Notes: generated by a model not told the origin, from the sequence alone. Numbered from the stretch's first letter, positions 43,595 to 53,170 are shown. The stretch is 64,000 nucleotides of DNA from DASQBT01 sp963746955 (GCA_963746955.1 CAVVDR010000017.1:1-64000), one strand, 5' to 3'. Translations and numbers: made by a program.

Positions 43595-44812
43595 CTACGC
43601 GGCCGAATGGCCCTTCATCTCCACTTTTACTTTCTGGCTCTCGTCCAGGCCAGCGTAATATTTCTGCAGGATGGTCACCACTTCGGGGCGCGAGAATTCC
43701 GCCGGAGGCTGTTCGCCCTCGGACAGCATCTTGCGCAACTTGGTGCCGGACAGCAGCAGGCGGTCATCCTTGCCGTGCGGGCAGGTGCGGGCGGAGGCCA
43801 TGCCACCGCACTTGTAGCACCAGAATGTCCAGTCGATCTTAAGCGGCTTCGTTTCCAGCGCGTCTCTGGGGATTTCATCAAAAATCTTGTGTGCATCGAA
43901 GGGGCCGTAGTAATCACCGACGCCCGCATGGTCGCGCCCGACAATCAGGTGGGAACAGCCGTAGTTCTGGCGGAACAGCGCATGCAACAGCGCTTCGCGC
44001 GGACCGGCGTAGCGCATGTCCAGCGGATATCCGGCTTGGACGACAGTATTGGGAACGAAGTAGTTTTCAATCAGGGTGCCGATCGCGTTGCTGCGCACGT
44101 CGGCCGGAATGTCGCCCGGCTTCAGCTTGCCCAGCAATGAGTGGATCATGACGCCGTCGCAAATCTCCACCGCCACCTTGGCCAGGTACTCGTGGCTACG
44201 GTGCATGGGGTTGCGGGTCTGGAAGGCCGCAACGGTAGACCAGCCCTTGGATTCGAACAGCGCGCGGGTTTCGGTCGGGGTCATGAACTGATCGCCATAC
44301 TCCTCCTTAAAGCTGCCGGTGGAGAGCACCTTGACCGGGCCGGCCAGATTCATGGAGCCCTGCTCCATCACCATCTTGACACCTGGGTGCGCGAGATCCG
44401 TGGTCTTGTACACCATCATGCACTCATGCGCCTTGTCGATGGCGTACTTCTCGGTGATTTTCATGGTACCCATGATTTCACCGGTCTCACTGTCCACCAG
44501 CGCTACATCGGAGCCTTCCTTGGTGCTCTGGGCGGTGACTTCGTCGGTGGAAAGCGTGATGGGTATGGGCCAGAAGAGGCCGTTGGCCATCTTGTACCCA
44601 TCACACACGCCCTGCCAATCGGCGCGGGTCATGAACCCCGCGAGCGGGGTGAACCCGCCGATGCCCAGCATGATGAGATCGCCGGTTTCGCGCGAGGTCA
44701 TCTTGACTTTGGGCAGACTTTGAGCCCGGGACAATTCGGCCTTTTGACCTTCGCCGGTCAACAATAGGGGCTTGAGATCACCGCCGCCATGCGGACGAAC
44801 CAAATTGGGCAT
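43595..44812 (-). CDS. sat: Dissimilatory-type ATP sulfurylase
   Basis: A 405-residue sulfurylase that turns APS and pyrophosphate into sulfate and ATP in sulfur oxidisers. Motifs: AFQTRNPMHRSHEYL, GRDHAGVGDYYG and a zinc site WCYKCGGMASARTCPH typical of dissimilatory forms. ATG 44812 (MPNLVRPHGG) follows taggagc; the longer frame to 44863 is unlikely. Probable first gene of the sat-aprBA run. Confidence 0.96.
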   Translation of the reverse strand: MPNLVRPHGGGDLKPLLLTGEGQKAELSRAQSLPKVKMTSRETGDLIMLGIGGFTPLAGFMTRADWQGVCDGYKMANGLFWPIPITLSTDEVTAQSTKEGSDVALVDSETGEIMGTMKITEKYAIDKAHECMMVYKTTDLAHPGVKMVMEQGSMNLAGPVKVLSTGSFKEEYGDQFMTPTETRALFESKGWSTVAAFQTRNPMHRSHEYLAKVAVEICDGVMIHSLLGKLKPGDIPADVRSNAIGTLIENYFVPNTVVQAGYPLDMRYAGPREALLHALFRQNYGCSHLIVGRDHAGVGDYYGPFDAHKIFDEIPRDALETKPLKIDWTFWCYKCGGMASARTCPHGKDDRLLLSGTKLRKMLSEGEQPPAEFSRPEVVTILQKYYAGLDESQKVKVEMKGHSAA

Positions 44813-45210
44813 GCTTGCTCCTAGAACGGAAATGGCCTGATTAAGAGCGTGAGAGCATAACAAGCGGCTAGTCGCCCGGTAAATCGTTTGTTTTTATTCT
44901 TGGATAAAGGATTTTTCAATTGGAGATGGAAAAGAAGGGAATCCCGCAAAATCAAGGTCGTGGGCGATCTGGCTGAGGTCAAATCAGGTTTCAAGGACTG
45001 CCGCATGAAGGCCGCTCGGGTCCTGATGCCGTCTACCCGTCTGGGTTTGACCTTTCCGCCCGCCGCCGCCAACTCCTTGATTCACTTTTGCCGAATTGCC
45101 CACGGGTTGTCGAGGCAGTCTCAAATCTTGAATTGTCGGAGCAGAAACAGGCGCCGCGCAGGGCGCCTCTGGCGCGGGCAAATTGTTCTATCCTGAGCTT
45201 TATCGGCAAC
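44813..45210. other. Upstream region of sat, no gene
   Basis: 398 bases with no supported gene. It contains the candidate sat promoter at 44891-44919. Confidence 0.45.
44891..44919 (-). promoter_or_regulatory. Candidate promoter of sat-aprBA
   Basis: On the minus strand TTGAAA (44919-44914) and TAAAAA (44896-44891) are separated by 17 bases, about 80 bases before the sat start. The region is AT-rich compared with its surroundings. The -10 box is only moderately good. Confidence 0.35.
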
Positions 45211-45474
45211 TTAGTCGAGGATCCGCACTGACATCAACTCCAAGCTTGGGCCATTTTGCAGTTCATCCAGTGCGCCGATGATCAGGTGCGGAATGGACTG
45301 TCGCTTGGCCCGGCCATGAAGATCGGACTGGATCTCCGTCTGGTCCAGGCTTCCCAGTACCAGGGAAAGTTCATGATCCAATACCTCGATCACGCGAAAA
45401 CGATGGTTCTTGAACAATACCGTCTTCCCCAATAGCCGGCGCAACGCTGCGGCACTGGGCACCTGACTGTTCAT
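45211..45474 (-). CDS. Hypothetical protein, 87 aa, coupled to a glutamine amidotransferase
   Basis: ATG 45474 overlaps the stop of the upstream gene (ATGA), so translation is coupled. The product is small and soluble with a beta-rich look (LLGKTVLFKNHRFRVIEVLD). I do not recognise it. Confidence 0.6.
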   Translation of the reverse strand: MNSQVPSAAALRRLLGKTVLFKNHRFRVIEVLDHELSLVLGSLDQTEIQSDLHGRAKRQSIPHLIIGALDELQNGPSLELMSVRILD

Positions 45475-46187
45475 GACGGAGCCAGGCCCTTTATCCATTG
45501 GGTGTAGAGAAGGTCGGCCACGCGATTGAGGCGGCGCAGGCGCGGCGCCATGTTCTCCTGCATCGTGTCGGCGGGTTGAACGGCCGGGCTGGCCCGGGCC
45601 TCAACAATCTCGTTGGCACCGATCTCGCACCAGGCCCGGATCATGGGAGCCGTCATTTCCACATGGCATTGCAGGCCCAGATGACGGTGGTTGATCACGT
45701 AAGCCTGATTGGCACAATGCTCGTTGCTTAACAAATGCTGGGCGCCGGGTGGGATGCTGAATGTTTCACCATGCCACTGGAAAACCTCGAAAGAGTCAGG
45801 CAGGCCATCCAGCCATGCAGATGCTTCCGCGCCCCTGACTTTGTTTACGCTCCCCCAGCCTATTTCCTTTATCGGGTTGCGCGAGATGATGCCGCCCAAG
45901 GCTTTGCTCATCAATTGTCCGCCCAGACAATGACCAAGTACCGGGACATTGCTCTTAACTGCATCACGAACCAAGTTCAGCACCGGTTCGATCCAGGGCA
46001 GCTCATCGTTTACACTCATGGGCCCACCCATCAATATGAGGCCGGCATAGCCGTTAATGCCCGCAGGGATCACCTCTTCCGCGTCCACATTGATATGGTC
46101 CTGGGGAATACCGTGCGTCGCAAGAAATTCACCTAGGTAACCGGGGCCCTCGGTCTGGGAGAAGCGGAAAATGACAACGGGTTTCAT
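45471..46187 (-). CDS. Class I glutamine amidotransferase-like protein
   Basis: A 238-residue GATase-1 domain protein of the GuaA-like stand-alone type. The nucleophile elbow VLGHCLGGQ, the oxyanion region LILMGGPMSVND and the His of the catalytic pair (LGLQCHVE) are present. It could hydrolyse glutamine or gamma-glutamyl compounds; the acceptor is unknown. ATG 46187 (MKPVVIFRFSQ) is chosen over the longer frame. Divergent from the protease gene 18 bp away. Confidence 0.85.
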   Translation of the reverse strand: MKPVVIFRFSQTEGPGYLGEFLATHGIPQDHINVDAEEVIPAGINGYAGLILMGGPMSVNDELPWIEPVLNLVRDAVKSNVPVLGHCLGGQLMSKALGGIISRNPIKEIGWGSVNKVRGAEASAWLDGLPDSFEVFQWHGETFSIPPGAQHLLSNEHCANQAYVINHRHLGLQCHVEMTAPMIRAWCEIGANEIVEARASPAVQPADTMQENMAPRLRRLNRVADLLYTQWIKGLAPS

Positions 46188-46205
46188 TAAGCAAGGGAAT
46201 TTCAA

Positions 46206-46847
46206 ATGAAGATTCAGCGCTATTGTATGGCAGTTATTCTGCTGGCGGGTGTTGCGGGGTCATGCCAGGCGACATCGGTGGGAATCATCGGCCTGTTCAA
46301 GGACAAGGCGATCGTCAGCGTGGATGGGGGTCCACCAAAAATGCTGTCGACAGGCCAGAGCCTCGCGGGCGCACGGCTCTTAAGGGCCACATCGGAATCC
46401 GCGCTCATCGAAGTGGATGGAAAACGCCGCACGCTCATGATGGGGCAATCCTTTGCCAGTGCGGCGAACCCAGACCAGAAACCCACAGTGATCCTGCCCG
46501 CGGACCCCAGCGGGCACTTCATCACCCAGGGCGCGATCAACGGGGTGCCCGTTCTATTCCTGCTTGATACCGGGGCAACCGCGGTTGCGATTGGCGCCCA
46601 CGACGCCAAGCGCATGAATCTGGATTTCCAGCGAAATCCAGCGGTCTCGGTCGGTACGGCCGCCGGTTTGCAGAAGGCCTGGAAAGTAAGCTTTAACACC
46701 GTGAAAGTGGGAAGCATTACGCTTAACCAGGTTGATGGCTTCGTGGTGGACGCCAACATCAATCCGGCACTCTTGGGAATGAGTTTCCTGAATCGCACTG
46801 ACATGAGGCGGGAAGGCCAGACTATGACCTTGATTCGGCGTTACTGA
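46206..46847 (+). CDS. Periplasmic retropepsin-like aspartic protease
   Basis: A 213-residue protein with a signal peptide (ILLAGVAGSCQA), an SH3-like middle (IVSVDGGPPKMLSTGQSL) and a clan AA domain with the active-site VLFLLDTGATAVAIG, then GMSFLNR near the end. It matches the secreted TIGR02281-type protease group. It probably acts as a dimer in the periplasm. Confidence 0.88.
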   Translation: MKIQRYCMAVILLAGVAGSCQATSVGIIGLFKDKAIVSVDGGPPKMLSTGQSLAGARLLRATSESALIEVDGKRRTLMMGQSFASAANPDQKPTVILPADPSGHFITQGAINGVPVLFLLDTGATAVAIGAHDAKRMNLDFQRNPAVSVGTAAGLQKAWKVSFNTVKVGSITLNQVDGFVVDANINPALLGMSFLNRTDMRREGQTMTLIRRY

Positions 46848-47244
46848 TGGTCATTAACCGCGCTAACGCGGATTCACGGGCGCGCTAACTGAGGCGAGTT
46901 GCCGATCAGTTCCGGGCAAGTTTTCCACAACTAGGCGCTTTGTAGTGAAGGCTACGGATCGGGTTTTCAGGGAAAAGATGATGAAGGTCAATAAAACTTA
47001 TTGATTGCTAGCGACAAATTCGCCGTTCTGGTCTATAAAAACTCTTTTAATAGGTATCGGATTTAAGACAGTCGACGTTCGAATGACGTGGTCGTAATTT
47101 GCGTATCGCATATGGCCGGAATTTGAGTCGCCTGTCTGCACGATCTTCAGCCGGACTTGTTGGGAATTCTTGTGGCGCATTCTTGTGCTGCTTTATTGTG
47201 GCTGCCTACGGTAGCCTTGTTTTCATGTGCGAATGGAGGGGACG
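46848..47244. other. Upstream region of the flavoprotein gene, no firm gene
   Basis: 397 bases. A 60-codon minus-strand frame (46998-47180) lacks a ribosome-binding site and is doubtful. CCGCG-ctaa-CGCGG near 46858 is a small hairpin without a T run that may end the protease transcript. Confidence 0.4.
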
Positions 47245-48618
47245 ATGAGTGAAAAAATGACGCGCCGTGATTTTGTGAAAATCAGCGGGCTTGCTGCGGG
47301 CTTGGGTGCAATCGGTAGTGTGGGCTGCGCGCAGACTGCACAGGTAATGGCAAGTGACACCAAGATGGCCAAGGCGCCCATGATTGGAATGGGCGTAAAG
47401 GCGGATTTGCCTGCTGCGAAAGGCCCCCGCCTCGTGGTAGTGGGCGCCGGAACTTCGGGGCTGACCATTGCCAAATACGCGAAGAAGAACTATCCGAAGT
47501 TTGACGTGGTAGTGGTTGACAAGCGGGACATGTATTCGTCCTGCTTCAACAGCAGCCTGTGGTTTGTAGGCATTGTCGACCTGGAATTCCTGGCCGATCA
47601 CAGTTTCCTGGATGCGGCAGTCAACAACAACTACATCTATTTCAACTCCACCGTCATTGGACTGGATCGCACTTCCCGCAAGGTCATCACCAGCGATGGC
47701 GAGATCGATTACGACTATGTGCTGTTCGCGCCCGGTATTTCGTATGACTATGAACGGAGCGGCGTTACAGACTCCTATACTAGGAACATGCTCAAGCAAA
47801 AGTACCCGGGCGGATTCATTTCACCGATGGAGCATGTCACCATTAAACGAAAGGTCCAGGAGTTTGAAGGTGGTGTCTTTGTGCAGAACGTGCCAGCCGG
47901 CAACTATCGTTGCCTGCCTGGGCCCTATGAGCGCGCCTGCCTAATGGCGGACTATTTCAAGAAGAACAATGTCAAGGCCAAAGTGTTGGTGCTGGACGGC
48001 AACCCGGAAATCACCATCAAGGCCAAAGGCTTCCACGCGGCATTCGATGAGTTGTACAAGGACATCATCGAATGGAAGCCATCAAGTGACATCAAGGGCG
48101 TGGACGTCGACAAGAAGATCATTACGACCGAGTTTGATTCCTATCCCTTCGACGATGCGTGCATTTATCCCCACGTGCGTGGCAACACCTTGATCGAGCA
48201 ATGCGGCCTGATGGGCGACACGAAGAAGACGACGCAGAAGGAAGCCAACATTGATACTCGCTTCTATAACCTGATCGGTGACGACCGTGTTTACTGTTCT
48301 GGCGACGCTCGCTTCCAGCCTTACTCCAAGAGCGCCAATACCTCCAATACCGAGGGCCATTTCGTTGCTGAGGTGCTTGCGGCACGCGTGCAGGGTAAGG
48401 AAATTCCGTGGCATACGCCGGAAACCGTGTGCTACTCGATGGTGGAGGCCTATCCGCCGGAGGCCATTGGGGTGATCGCGCACTACGTCTATGACCCCGC
48501 CAAGGATGCCATCACCGGCTTCTCACCCGATACGAAGACCTTCGAGGATCGGAACGAAGCCCGTGGCAAGACCTATCTTGAGTGGGCCAAGGGCATCTAT
48601 CGCGATACCTTCAACTGA
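47245..48618 (+). CDS. TAT-exported flavoprotein of the flavocytochrome c sulfide dehydrogenase family
   Basis: ATG 47245 follows ggagggg. The twin-arginine leader TRRDFVKISGLAAG directs folded export. The body is FccB/SoxF-like: FAD-binding LVVVGAGTSGLTIAKYAKK, the covalent-FAD cysteine position C100 (YSSCFNSS) and the first redox cysteine C223 (NYRCLPGPYERA). The second redox cysteine expected before the second FAD motif is not in place (DTKKTTQKEANIDTRF); C320 or C351 (VYCSGDA) might substitute. C-terminal WAKGIYRDTFN is family-like. The next gene is a TAT Rieske protein rather than a cytochrome. Substrate probably a reduced sulfur species, unproven. Confidence 0.85.
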   Translation: MSEKMTRRDFVKISGLAAGLGAIGSVGCAQTAQVMASDTKMAKAPMIGMGVKADLPAAKGPRLVVVGAGTSGLTIAKYAKKNYPKFDVVVVDKRDMYSSCFNSSLWFVGIVDLEFLADHSFLDAAVNNNYIYFNSTVIGLDRTSRKVITSDGEIDYDYVLFAPGISYDYERSGVTDSYTRNMLKQKYPGGFISPMEHVTIKRKVQEFEGGVFVQNVPAGNYRCLPGPYERACLMADYFKKNNVKAKVLVLDGNPEITIKAKGFHAAFDELYKDIIEWKPSSDIKGVDVDKKIITTEFDSYPFDDACIYPHVRGNTLIEQCGLMGDTKKTTQKEANIDTRFYNLIGDDRVYCSGDARFQPYSKSANTSNTEGHFVAEVLAARVQGKEIPWHTPETVCYSMVEAYPPEAIGVIAHYVYDPAKDAITGFSPDTKTFEDRNEARGKTYLEWAKGIYRDTFN

Positions 48619-48683
48619 TAGGAGTTACGATCGGAACAGGGGGACAGGCGTCCCCCTCTTGATTAACACTTTAGGAGGAAGCT

Positions 48684-49400
48684 ATGTCGATGGACAGACG
48701 GAGTTTCATTCGCACTTGTACGGGAACGGTTGCCGGTGCGATGGTGGCGGGAAATCTGGTCGAGCGCCTGGCGAACGCCGGCGACCTGATGACCTATACC
48801 AAGTCCCATCTGGTCGATGCGGACGGAAAACCACTCAAGGCGTCGACGCTTACCACCGCCGAAGCCTACTTCTTCAATTATCCCATGAAGAGCGCCCCAT
48901 GCCTGCTGATCAAGCTGGGCAGTGCGGCAAGTCCGACGGACCTGAAAACCCAGGCTGGCGAAAAATATTCGTGGCAGGGTGGCGTGGGCCCGGCAAAGGA
49001 CGTTGTTGCCTATTCCGCCATCTGCTCCCACCAACTGGCCTATCCCATGAAAGCCGCGACTGTGGTGGCGTATTCGGCCGACCAGAGCGAACTTGCCGGT
49101 AGAAAAGGCGTGATCACGTGCTGTGCGCACAACAGCGTGTTCGATCCTGCCAAGGGCGGAGAGGTGACCTATGGTCCGGCGACCCAGCCGCTTGCGGCGA
49201 TCAAGTTGGAATATGACCCCTCCGACGACAGCCTGTATGCCACGGGCGTGTATGGCGGTACCCTGTTTGATGACTTCATCAAATCGTACAAATCCGACCT
49301 GATGGAAGAATTTGGCCGGGGGGAGTATAAGAAGCCCACTGATGCCAACGTCAAGGCCGTGCTGTTGTCCAAGTACTCCGACGCGGTTGTGACCTGTTGA
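48684..49400 (+). CDS. TAT-exported Rieske iron-sulfur protein
   Basis: A 238-residue protein with a twin-arginine leader (DRRSFIRTCTG) and a Rieske fold. The 2Fe-2S ligands are C114/H116 (ICSHQ) and C146/H149 (CCAH). ATG 48684 follows taggaggaag. It lies 65 bp after the flavoprotein gene with a terminator behind both, so they form one operon and probably one periplasmic electron-transfer complex. Reminiscent of small subunits such as that of arsenite oxidase, but without a molybdenum partner. Confidence 0.85.
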   Translation: MSMDRRSFIRTCTGTVAGAMVAGNLVERLANAGDLMTYTKSHLVDADGKPLKASTLTTAEAYFFNYPMKSAPCLLIKLGSAASPTDLKTQAGEKYSWQGGVGPAKDVVAYSAICSHQLAYPMKAATVVAYSADQSELAGRKGVITCCAHNSVFDPAKGGEVTYGPATQPLAAIKLEYDPSDDSLYATGVYGGTLFDDFIKSYKSDLMEEFGRGEYKKPTDANVKAVLLSKYSDAVVTC

Positions 49401-49427
49401 AACAAGCCTGCTAGGCGCCTACACATC

Positions 49428-49459
49428 AACCTGTCGCGATCCGAGCATCGCGACAGGTT
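49428..49459 (+). terminator. Long hairpin after the Rieske gene
   Basis: AACCTGTCGCGAT (49428-49440) and ATCGCGACAGGTT (49447-49459) form a perfect 13-bp stem with a 6-base loop. There is no T run, so it may stop transcription only weakly or serve both converging operons. Confidence 0.7.
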
Positions 49460-49511
49460 GGGTGTATCCCATCATCCCCGACCTTCGTTCGTCCCGGCAC
49501 GCGTGTATGCG

Positions 49512-50327
49512 TTACAAACGCTTGCGCTTGTCCCGTTCAATCAGCGCGTAAGCCGAATGATTATGGATGGACTCGAAGTTCTCTGCTTCGGCAACATACC
49601 AGTCGACCCGCTTTTCCCGATTTAGCGCCGCAGCCACGTCCCGCACGATATCCTCGACGAATTTGGGGTTGTCGTAGGCGCGCTCGGTGACAAACTTCTC
49701 ATCCGGACGCTTGAGCAGGCCATAGAGTTCGCAAGAGGCCTCTTCCTCCACCATCCGAACAATATCCTCGATCCAGAGAAAATCATTGGTCTTGCACGTG
49801 ACCGTGACATGGGATCGTTGGTTGTGGGCACCATAGTCCGAAATCTCTTTGGAGCAAGGGCACAGGGAGGCAACCGGCACCACAATCCTGGTGGTGTGGG
49901 TGAATTGCCCTTGGCTGATTTCACCAATGAAAGTCACCTCATAATCCATCAGGCTGTGAACTCCTGAAACCGGGGCGGATTTGTTGATGAAGTAGGGGAA
50001 GGTCATCTCCATATGGCCGGATTCCGCCTCCAGCCGGCTCACCATGTCGCGCAGCATGGCCTCAAAGTTTTCCACGGAAATTTCCCCCTCCCGGCTGTTC
50101 AGGATTTCCACGAATCGCGACATGTGGGTACCCTTGAACTGATGCGGGAGATACACATTCATGTTGAACGTAGCCACGGTGTGCTGCACCCCGCCGCTCT
50201 TATCTGCAACCCGCACTGGGTGGCGAATGGACTTGATGCCGACCTTGTTGATGGCGATCTGCCGTGTATCCTCAAAGTTCTGGACATCCGGCATCGCCGG
50301 GGTTTGAACGTCACAGCAGTCATTCAT
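49512..50327 (-). CDS. folE2: GTP cyclohydrolase FolE2
   Basis: A 271-residue type IB GTP cyclohydrolase, first step of folate synthesis. The active-site cysteine region VASLCPCSKEISDYGAHNQR and the ESGHMEMTF segment are typical. ATG 50327 (MNDCCDV) chosen over the longer frame. Downstream of dxs by about 98 bp, a common betaproteobacterial order. Confidence 0.93.
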   Translation of the reverse strand: MNDCCDVQTPAMPDVQNFEDTRQIAINKVGIKSIRHPVRVADKSGGVQHTVATFNMNVYLPHQFKGTHMSRFVEILNSREGEISVENFEAMLRDMVSRLEAESGHMEMTFPYFINKSAPVSGVHSLMDYEVTFIGEISQGQFTHTTRIVVPVASLCPCSKEISDYGAHNQRSHVTVTCKTNDFLWIEDIVRMVEEEASCELYGLLKRPDEKFVTERAYDNPKFVEDIVRDVAAALNREKRVDWYVAEAENFESIHNHSAYALIERDKRKRL

Positions 50328-50424
50328 TTGGAGAGATCCTATTGTCTGCAAGCGGCTTAGCTGGCCGGCCGAACAGTCCCAGTATAACCGCTCAAAATAC
50401 CCGAGCAAATAAGTCGGATAATAT

Positions 50425-52272
50425 TTAGTCGCCAAGCTTGCGCCGGATGGCGGCTTCGATACCTGCCGCGTCCAGGCCACAGGCGGCCAGTTGTCTGGCA
50501 TGATCGCCATGTTCGATGAAGCGGTCCGGCAAGCCGAGTTGCAGCAGACTTACCATGCCTGGCACCCGGGCCAGCCATTCAGCTACAGCAGAGCCGGCAC
50601 CGCCAGCCTCTGCATTCTCTTCCACGCTCACCAGCAACTCGTGACCAGAAGCCAAGGCTTCAAGAAGCCCGGTGTCCAGAGGTTTAACCCAACGCATGTC
50701 GGCCACGGTGGCATTCAGGCTCTTTGCCGCTTCCAGAGCAGGCGCGACCATGCTGCCGAAAGCCAGTATGGCGATTTGCGCGCCTTCCCGGAGGACGCGC
50801 CCTTTGCCGACTTGGACCGGCTCCATGCCTGAATCCAGAGTCGCGCCCGGACCTGCGCCCCGCGGATAACGAACGGCAGCGGGGCCGGGGTATTGATAAC
50901 AGGCGGTCAGCAGTTGCCGGCATTCATTCTCGTCAGAGGGGGCGGCGATGATGAGATTGGGAATGCAGCGCAGGTAGTTCAAGTCATAACTCCCCGCGTG
51001 GGTCGGGCCATCTGCCCCCACGAGTCCGGCCCGGTCTATGGCCAGCGTGACGTCCAGATTTTGCAGGGCGATGTCGTGAATGAGCTGATCATAAGCGCGC
51101 TGCAGGAAAGTGGAATAGATAGCGACTACGGGTTTGAAACCCTCGCAGGCCAATCCGGCCGCGTAAGTGAGTGCATGCTGTTCGGCGATACCAACGTCAA
51201 AATAGCGCTTGGGGTATTCGCGGGAAAACCTGACCAGACCGGAACCTTCCCGCATTGCCGGGGTAATGCCGATCAGGCGAGAATCCTGCGCAGCCATGTC
51301 GCAGATCCATTCGCCAAAAATCTGCGTGTAAGTCGGTGTGCTGCCGAATTTCTCTGCCATGCCGGTGGCGGGATCAAAGCGCGAGACGCCATGGTACAGG
51401 CAGGGGTTGGTTTCTGCCGGCGCGTAACCCTTGCCCTTCTGGGTCACGACATGCAGAAATTGCGGACCGTCCAACTGGCGGATATTGGACAGTGTCTCAA
51501 TCAGCACATCCAGGTCATGGCCATCGATGGGGCCGATGTAATTGAAGCCAAACTCCTCAAACAGGGTGCCTGGGGTGACCATTCCCTTCATGTGCTCTTC
51601 CGCCTTCCTCGCCAACTCTTTGATTGGCGGCACATGTGACAGGACCCGTTCGCCGGCCTTGCGGGCGGCAGCGTAAAAGCGGCCGGACATGAGCCTGGCC
51701 AGGTAATTATTTAGGGCACCCACCGGCGGAGAGATGGACATGTCATTGTCATTCAGCACCACCAGCAATGGCAAGTTGGTGGCGCCGGCGTTGTTTAGGG
51801 CTTCGAATGCCATACCGGCGCTCATGGCTCCGTCGCCGATTACTGCCACCGCCCGCTGCGCCGAGTCCGTCTGGCGGAAGGCCTCGGCCATACCCAGTGC
51901 CGCGGAAATCGAGGTCGAGGAATGGCCAGTGCCAAAAGCGTCGTATTCGCTTTCGGCTCGTCTGGGGAAGCCGGCGATGCCATTCATCTGGCGTAGGCTG
52001 GCCATGGCCTCACGCCGGCCGGTGAGAATTTTGTGCGAATAAGTCTGGTGGCCGACGTCCCAGATTAACCGGTCCGCGGGCGTGTCATACACATAATGCA
52101 GCGCGATGGTGAGTTCCACCGCACCCAGGTTGGATGCCAGATGGCCGCCTGTCTGTGCCACGCTTTCCAGCAGAAAGTCCCTAAGCTCCTGGGCCAGTTC
52201 GGGTAGGTCAGAGCGCGGCAAACGGCGCAATTCCGCCGGGTTCTGGATGGACTGCAGGATGGGATACGGCAA
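50425..52272 (-). CDS. dxs: 1-deoxy-D-xylulose-5-phosphate synthase
   Basis: About 615 residues; condenses pyruvate and glyceraldehyde 3-phosphate with thiamine diphosphate, the entry to the MEP isoprenoid pathway. Motifs: DVGHQTYSHKILTGRR, the ThDP site GDGAMSAGMAFEALN, and AEQHALTYAAGLA. The likely start is TTG 52272, overlapping the ispA stop (TGATTTG); the frame open to 52416 would run into ispA. Translation is probably coupled to ispA. Confidence 0.95.
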   Translation of the reverse strand: MPYPILQSIQNPAELRRLPRSDLPELAQELRDFLLESVAQTGGHLASNLGAVELTIALHYVYDTPADRLIWDVGHQTYSHKILTGRREAMASLRQMNGIAGFPRRAESEYDAFGTGHSSTSISAALGMAEAFRQTDSAQRAVAVIGDGAMSAGMAFEALNNAGATNLPLLVVLNDNDMSISPPVGALNNYLARLMSGRFYAAARKAGERVLSHVPPIKELARKAEEHMKGMVTPGTLFEEFGFNYIGPIDGHDLDVLIETLSNIRQLDGPQFLHVVTQKGKGYAPAETNPCLYHGVSRFDPATGMAEKFGSTPTYTQIFGEWICDMAAQDSRLIGITPAMREGSGLVRFSREYPKRYFDVGIAEQHALTYAAGLACEGFKPVVAIYSTFLQRAYDQLIHDIALQNLDVTLAIDRAGLVGADGPTHAGSYDLNYLRCIPNLIIAAPSDENECRQLLTACYQYPGPAAVRYPRGAGPGATLDSGMEPVQVGKGRVLREGAQIAILAFGSMVAPALEAAKSLNATVADMRWVKPLDTGLLEALASGHELLVSVEENAEAGGAGSAVAEWLARVPGMVSLLQLGLPDRFIEHGDHARQLAACGLDAAGIEAAIRRKLGD

Positions 52273-52273
52273 A

Positions 52274-53170
52274 TCAGTGGGTCCGTTGAATGATGTAATC
52301 AGCCAAGTCCCGCAGGCGCGTAGCTTGATCTCCAAACGGGGTAAGCGCTTGCAAGGCGTCCTGGTGCAGAGTCTCGGCCAGCGCTCTTGCGGGGGCCAGA
52401 CCCAGCAGGCTGACATAGGTCGGCTTCAGCTGGCTGGCATCCTTTCCTGCGGTCTTGCCCAGGGTTGCGGTGGAGGAATCGGCATCAAGTACATCATCCA
52501 CCACCTGATAGGCCAGCCCCACACACTTGGCATAGTGGTCCAACGCACGCTTTTTGGCCTCGGATTCAGGTTTGCCGCACAGCGTGCCGAGCTGGACCGA
52601 GGCACGGATCAGGGCGCCGGTCTTGAGGATATGCATGAACTCCAACTCAGGCAAGGACAGGGCGTGGCCCACGCTTTCGAGGTCAACTGCCTGCCCGCCC
52701 GCCATTCCTCGCGAGCCGGCCGCCTGGGCGAGTTGTTTGACCATCTGCAACTGAATGGCCGGATCCTGATCAGAGCCGGCCTCTGCCAATACCTCAAAGG
52801 CGAGGCTTTGCAGGGCATCACCCACGAGCAGCGCGCTGGCCTCGTCAAATTCCACGTGGACCGTGGCCTTGCCTCTGCGCAGCACGTCATTGTCCATCGG
52901 GGGCATGTCATCGTGTACCAACGAGTAGGCATGAATCAGCTCCACGGCGGCGGCGGCTTTTTCCACCCGATCTGCAGTGGCACCTGCCGCTTCACCCGCA
53001 GCGAAGGCCAATAGCGGGCGCACCCGTTTGCCGCCGCCCAGAACGGCATAGCGCATCGCATCATGCAAACGCTTGGGACCATGACCGGTGCCAGGCAATG
53101 CTTCGGCCAGAACCGTTTCCATGCGCGCCTGGCGGGCATTCATCCAGGCGGTGAACTCGCTATTCATCAC
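52274..53170 (-). CDS. ispA: Farnesyl diphosphate synthase
   Basis: A 298-residue prenyltransferase making C15 farnesyl diphosphate. First aspartate motif LVHDDMPPMDND, second DDVLDADSST, and GGGKRVRPLL are present. It overlaps xseB by 11 bases and abuts dxs. It supplies IspB at 33356. Confidence 0.95.
   Translation of the reverse strand: MMNSEFTAWMNARQARMETVLAEALPGTGHGPKRLHDAMRYAVLGGGKRVRPLLAFAAGEAAGATADRVEKAAAAVELIHAYSLVHDDMPPMDNDVLRRGKATVHVEFDEASALLVGDALQSLAFEVLAEAGSDQDPAIQLQMVKQLAQAAGSRGMAGGQAVDLESVGHALSLPELEFMHILKTGALIRASVQLGTLCGKPESEAKKRALDHYAKCVGLAYQVVDDVLDADSSTATLGKTAGKDASQLKPTYVSLLGLAPARALAETLHQDALQALTPFGDQATRLRDLADYIIQRTH

Noticed and set aside
46998..47180. 60-codon minus-strand frame
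   Set aside because: No ribosome-binding site and no recognisable feature; left as intergenic.
49428..49459. Long hairpin as a regulatory RNA
   Set aside because: Its position between convergent genes fits a transcription stop better, despite the missing T run.
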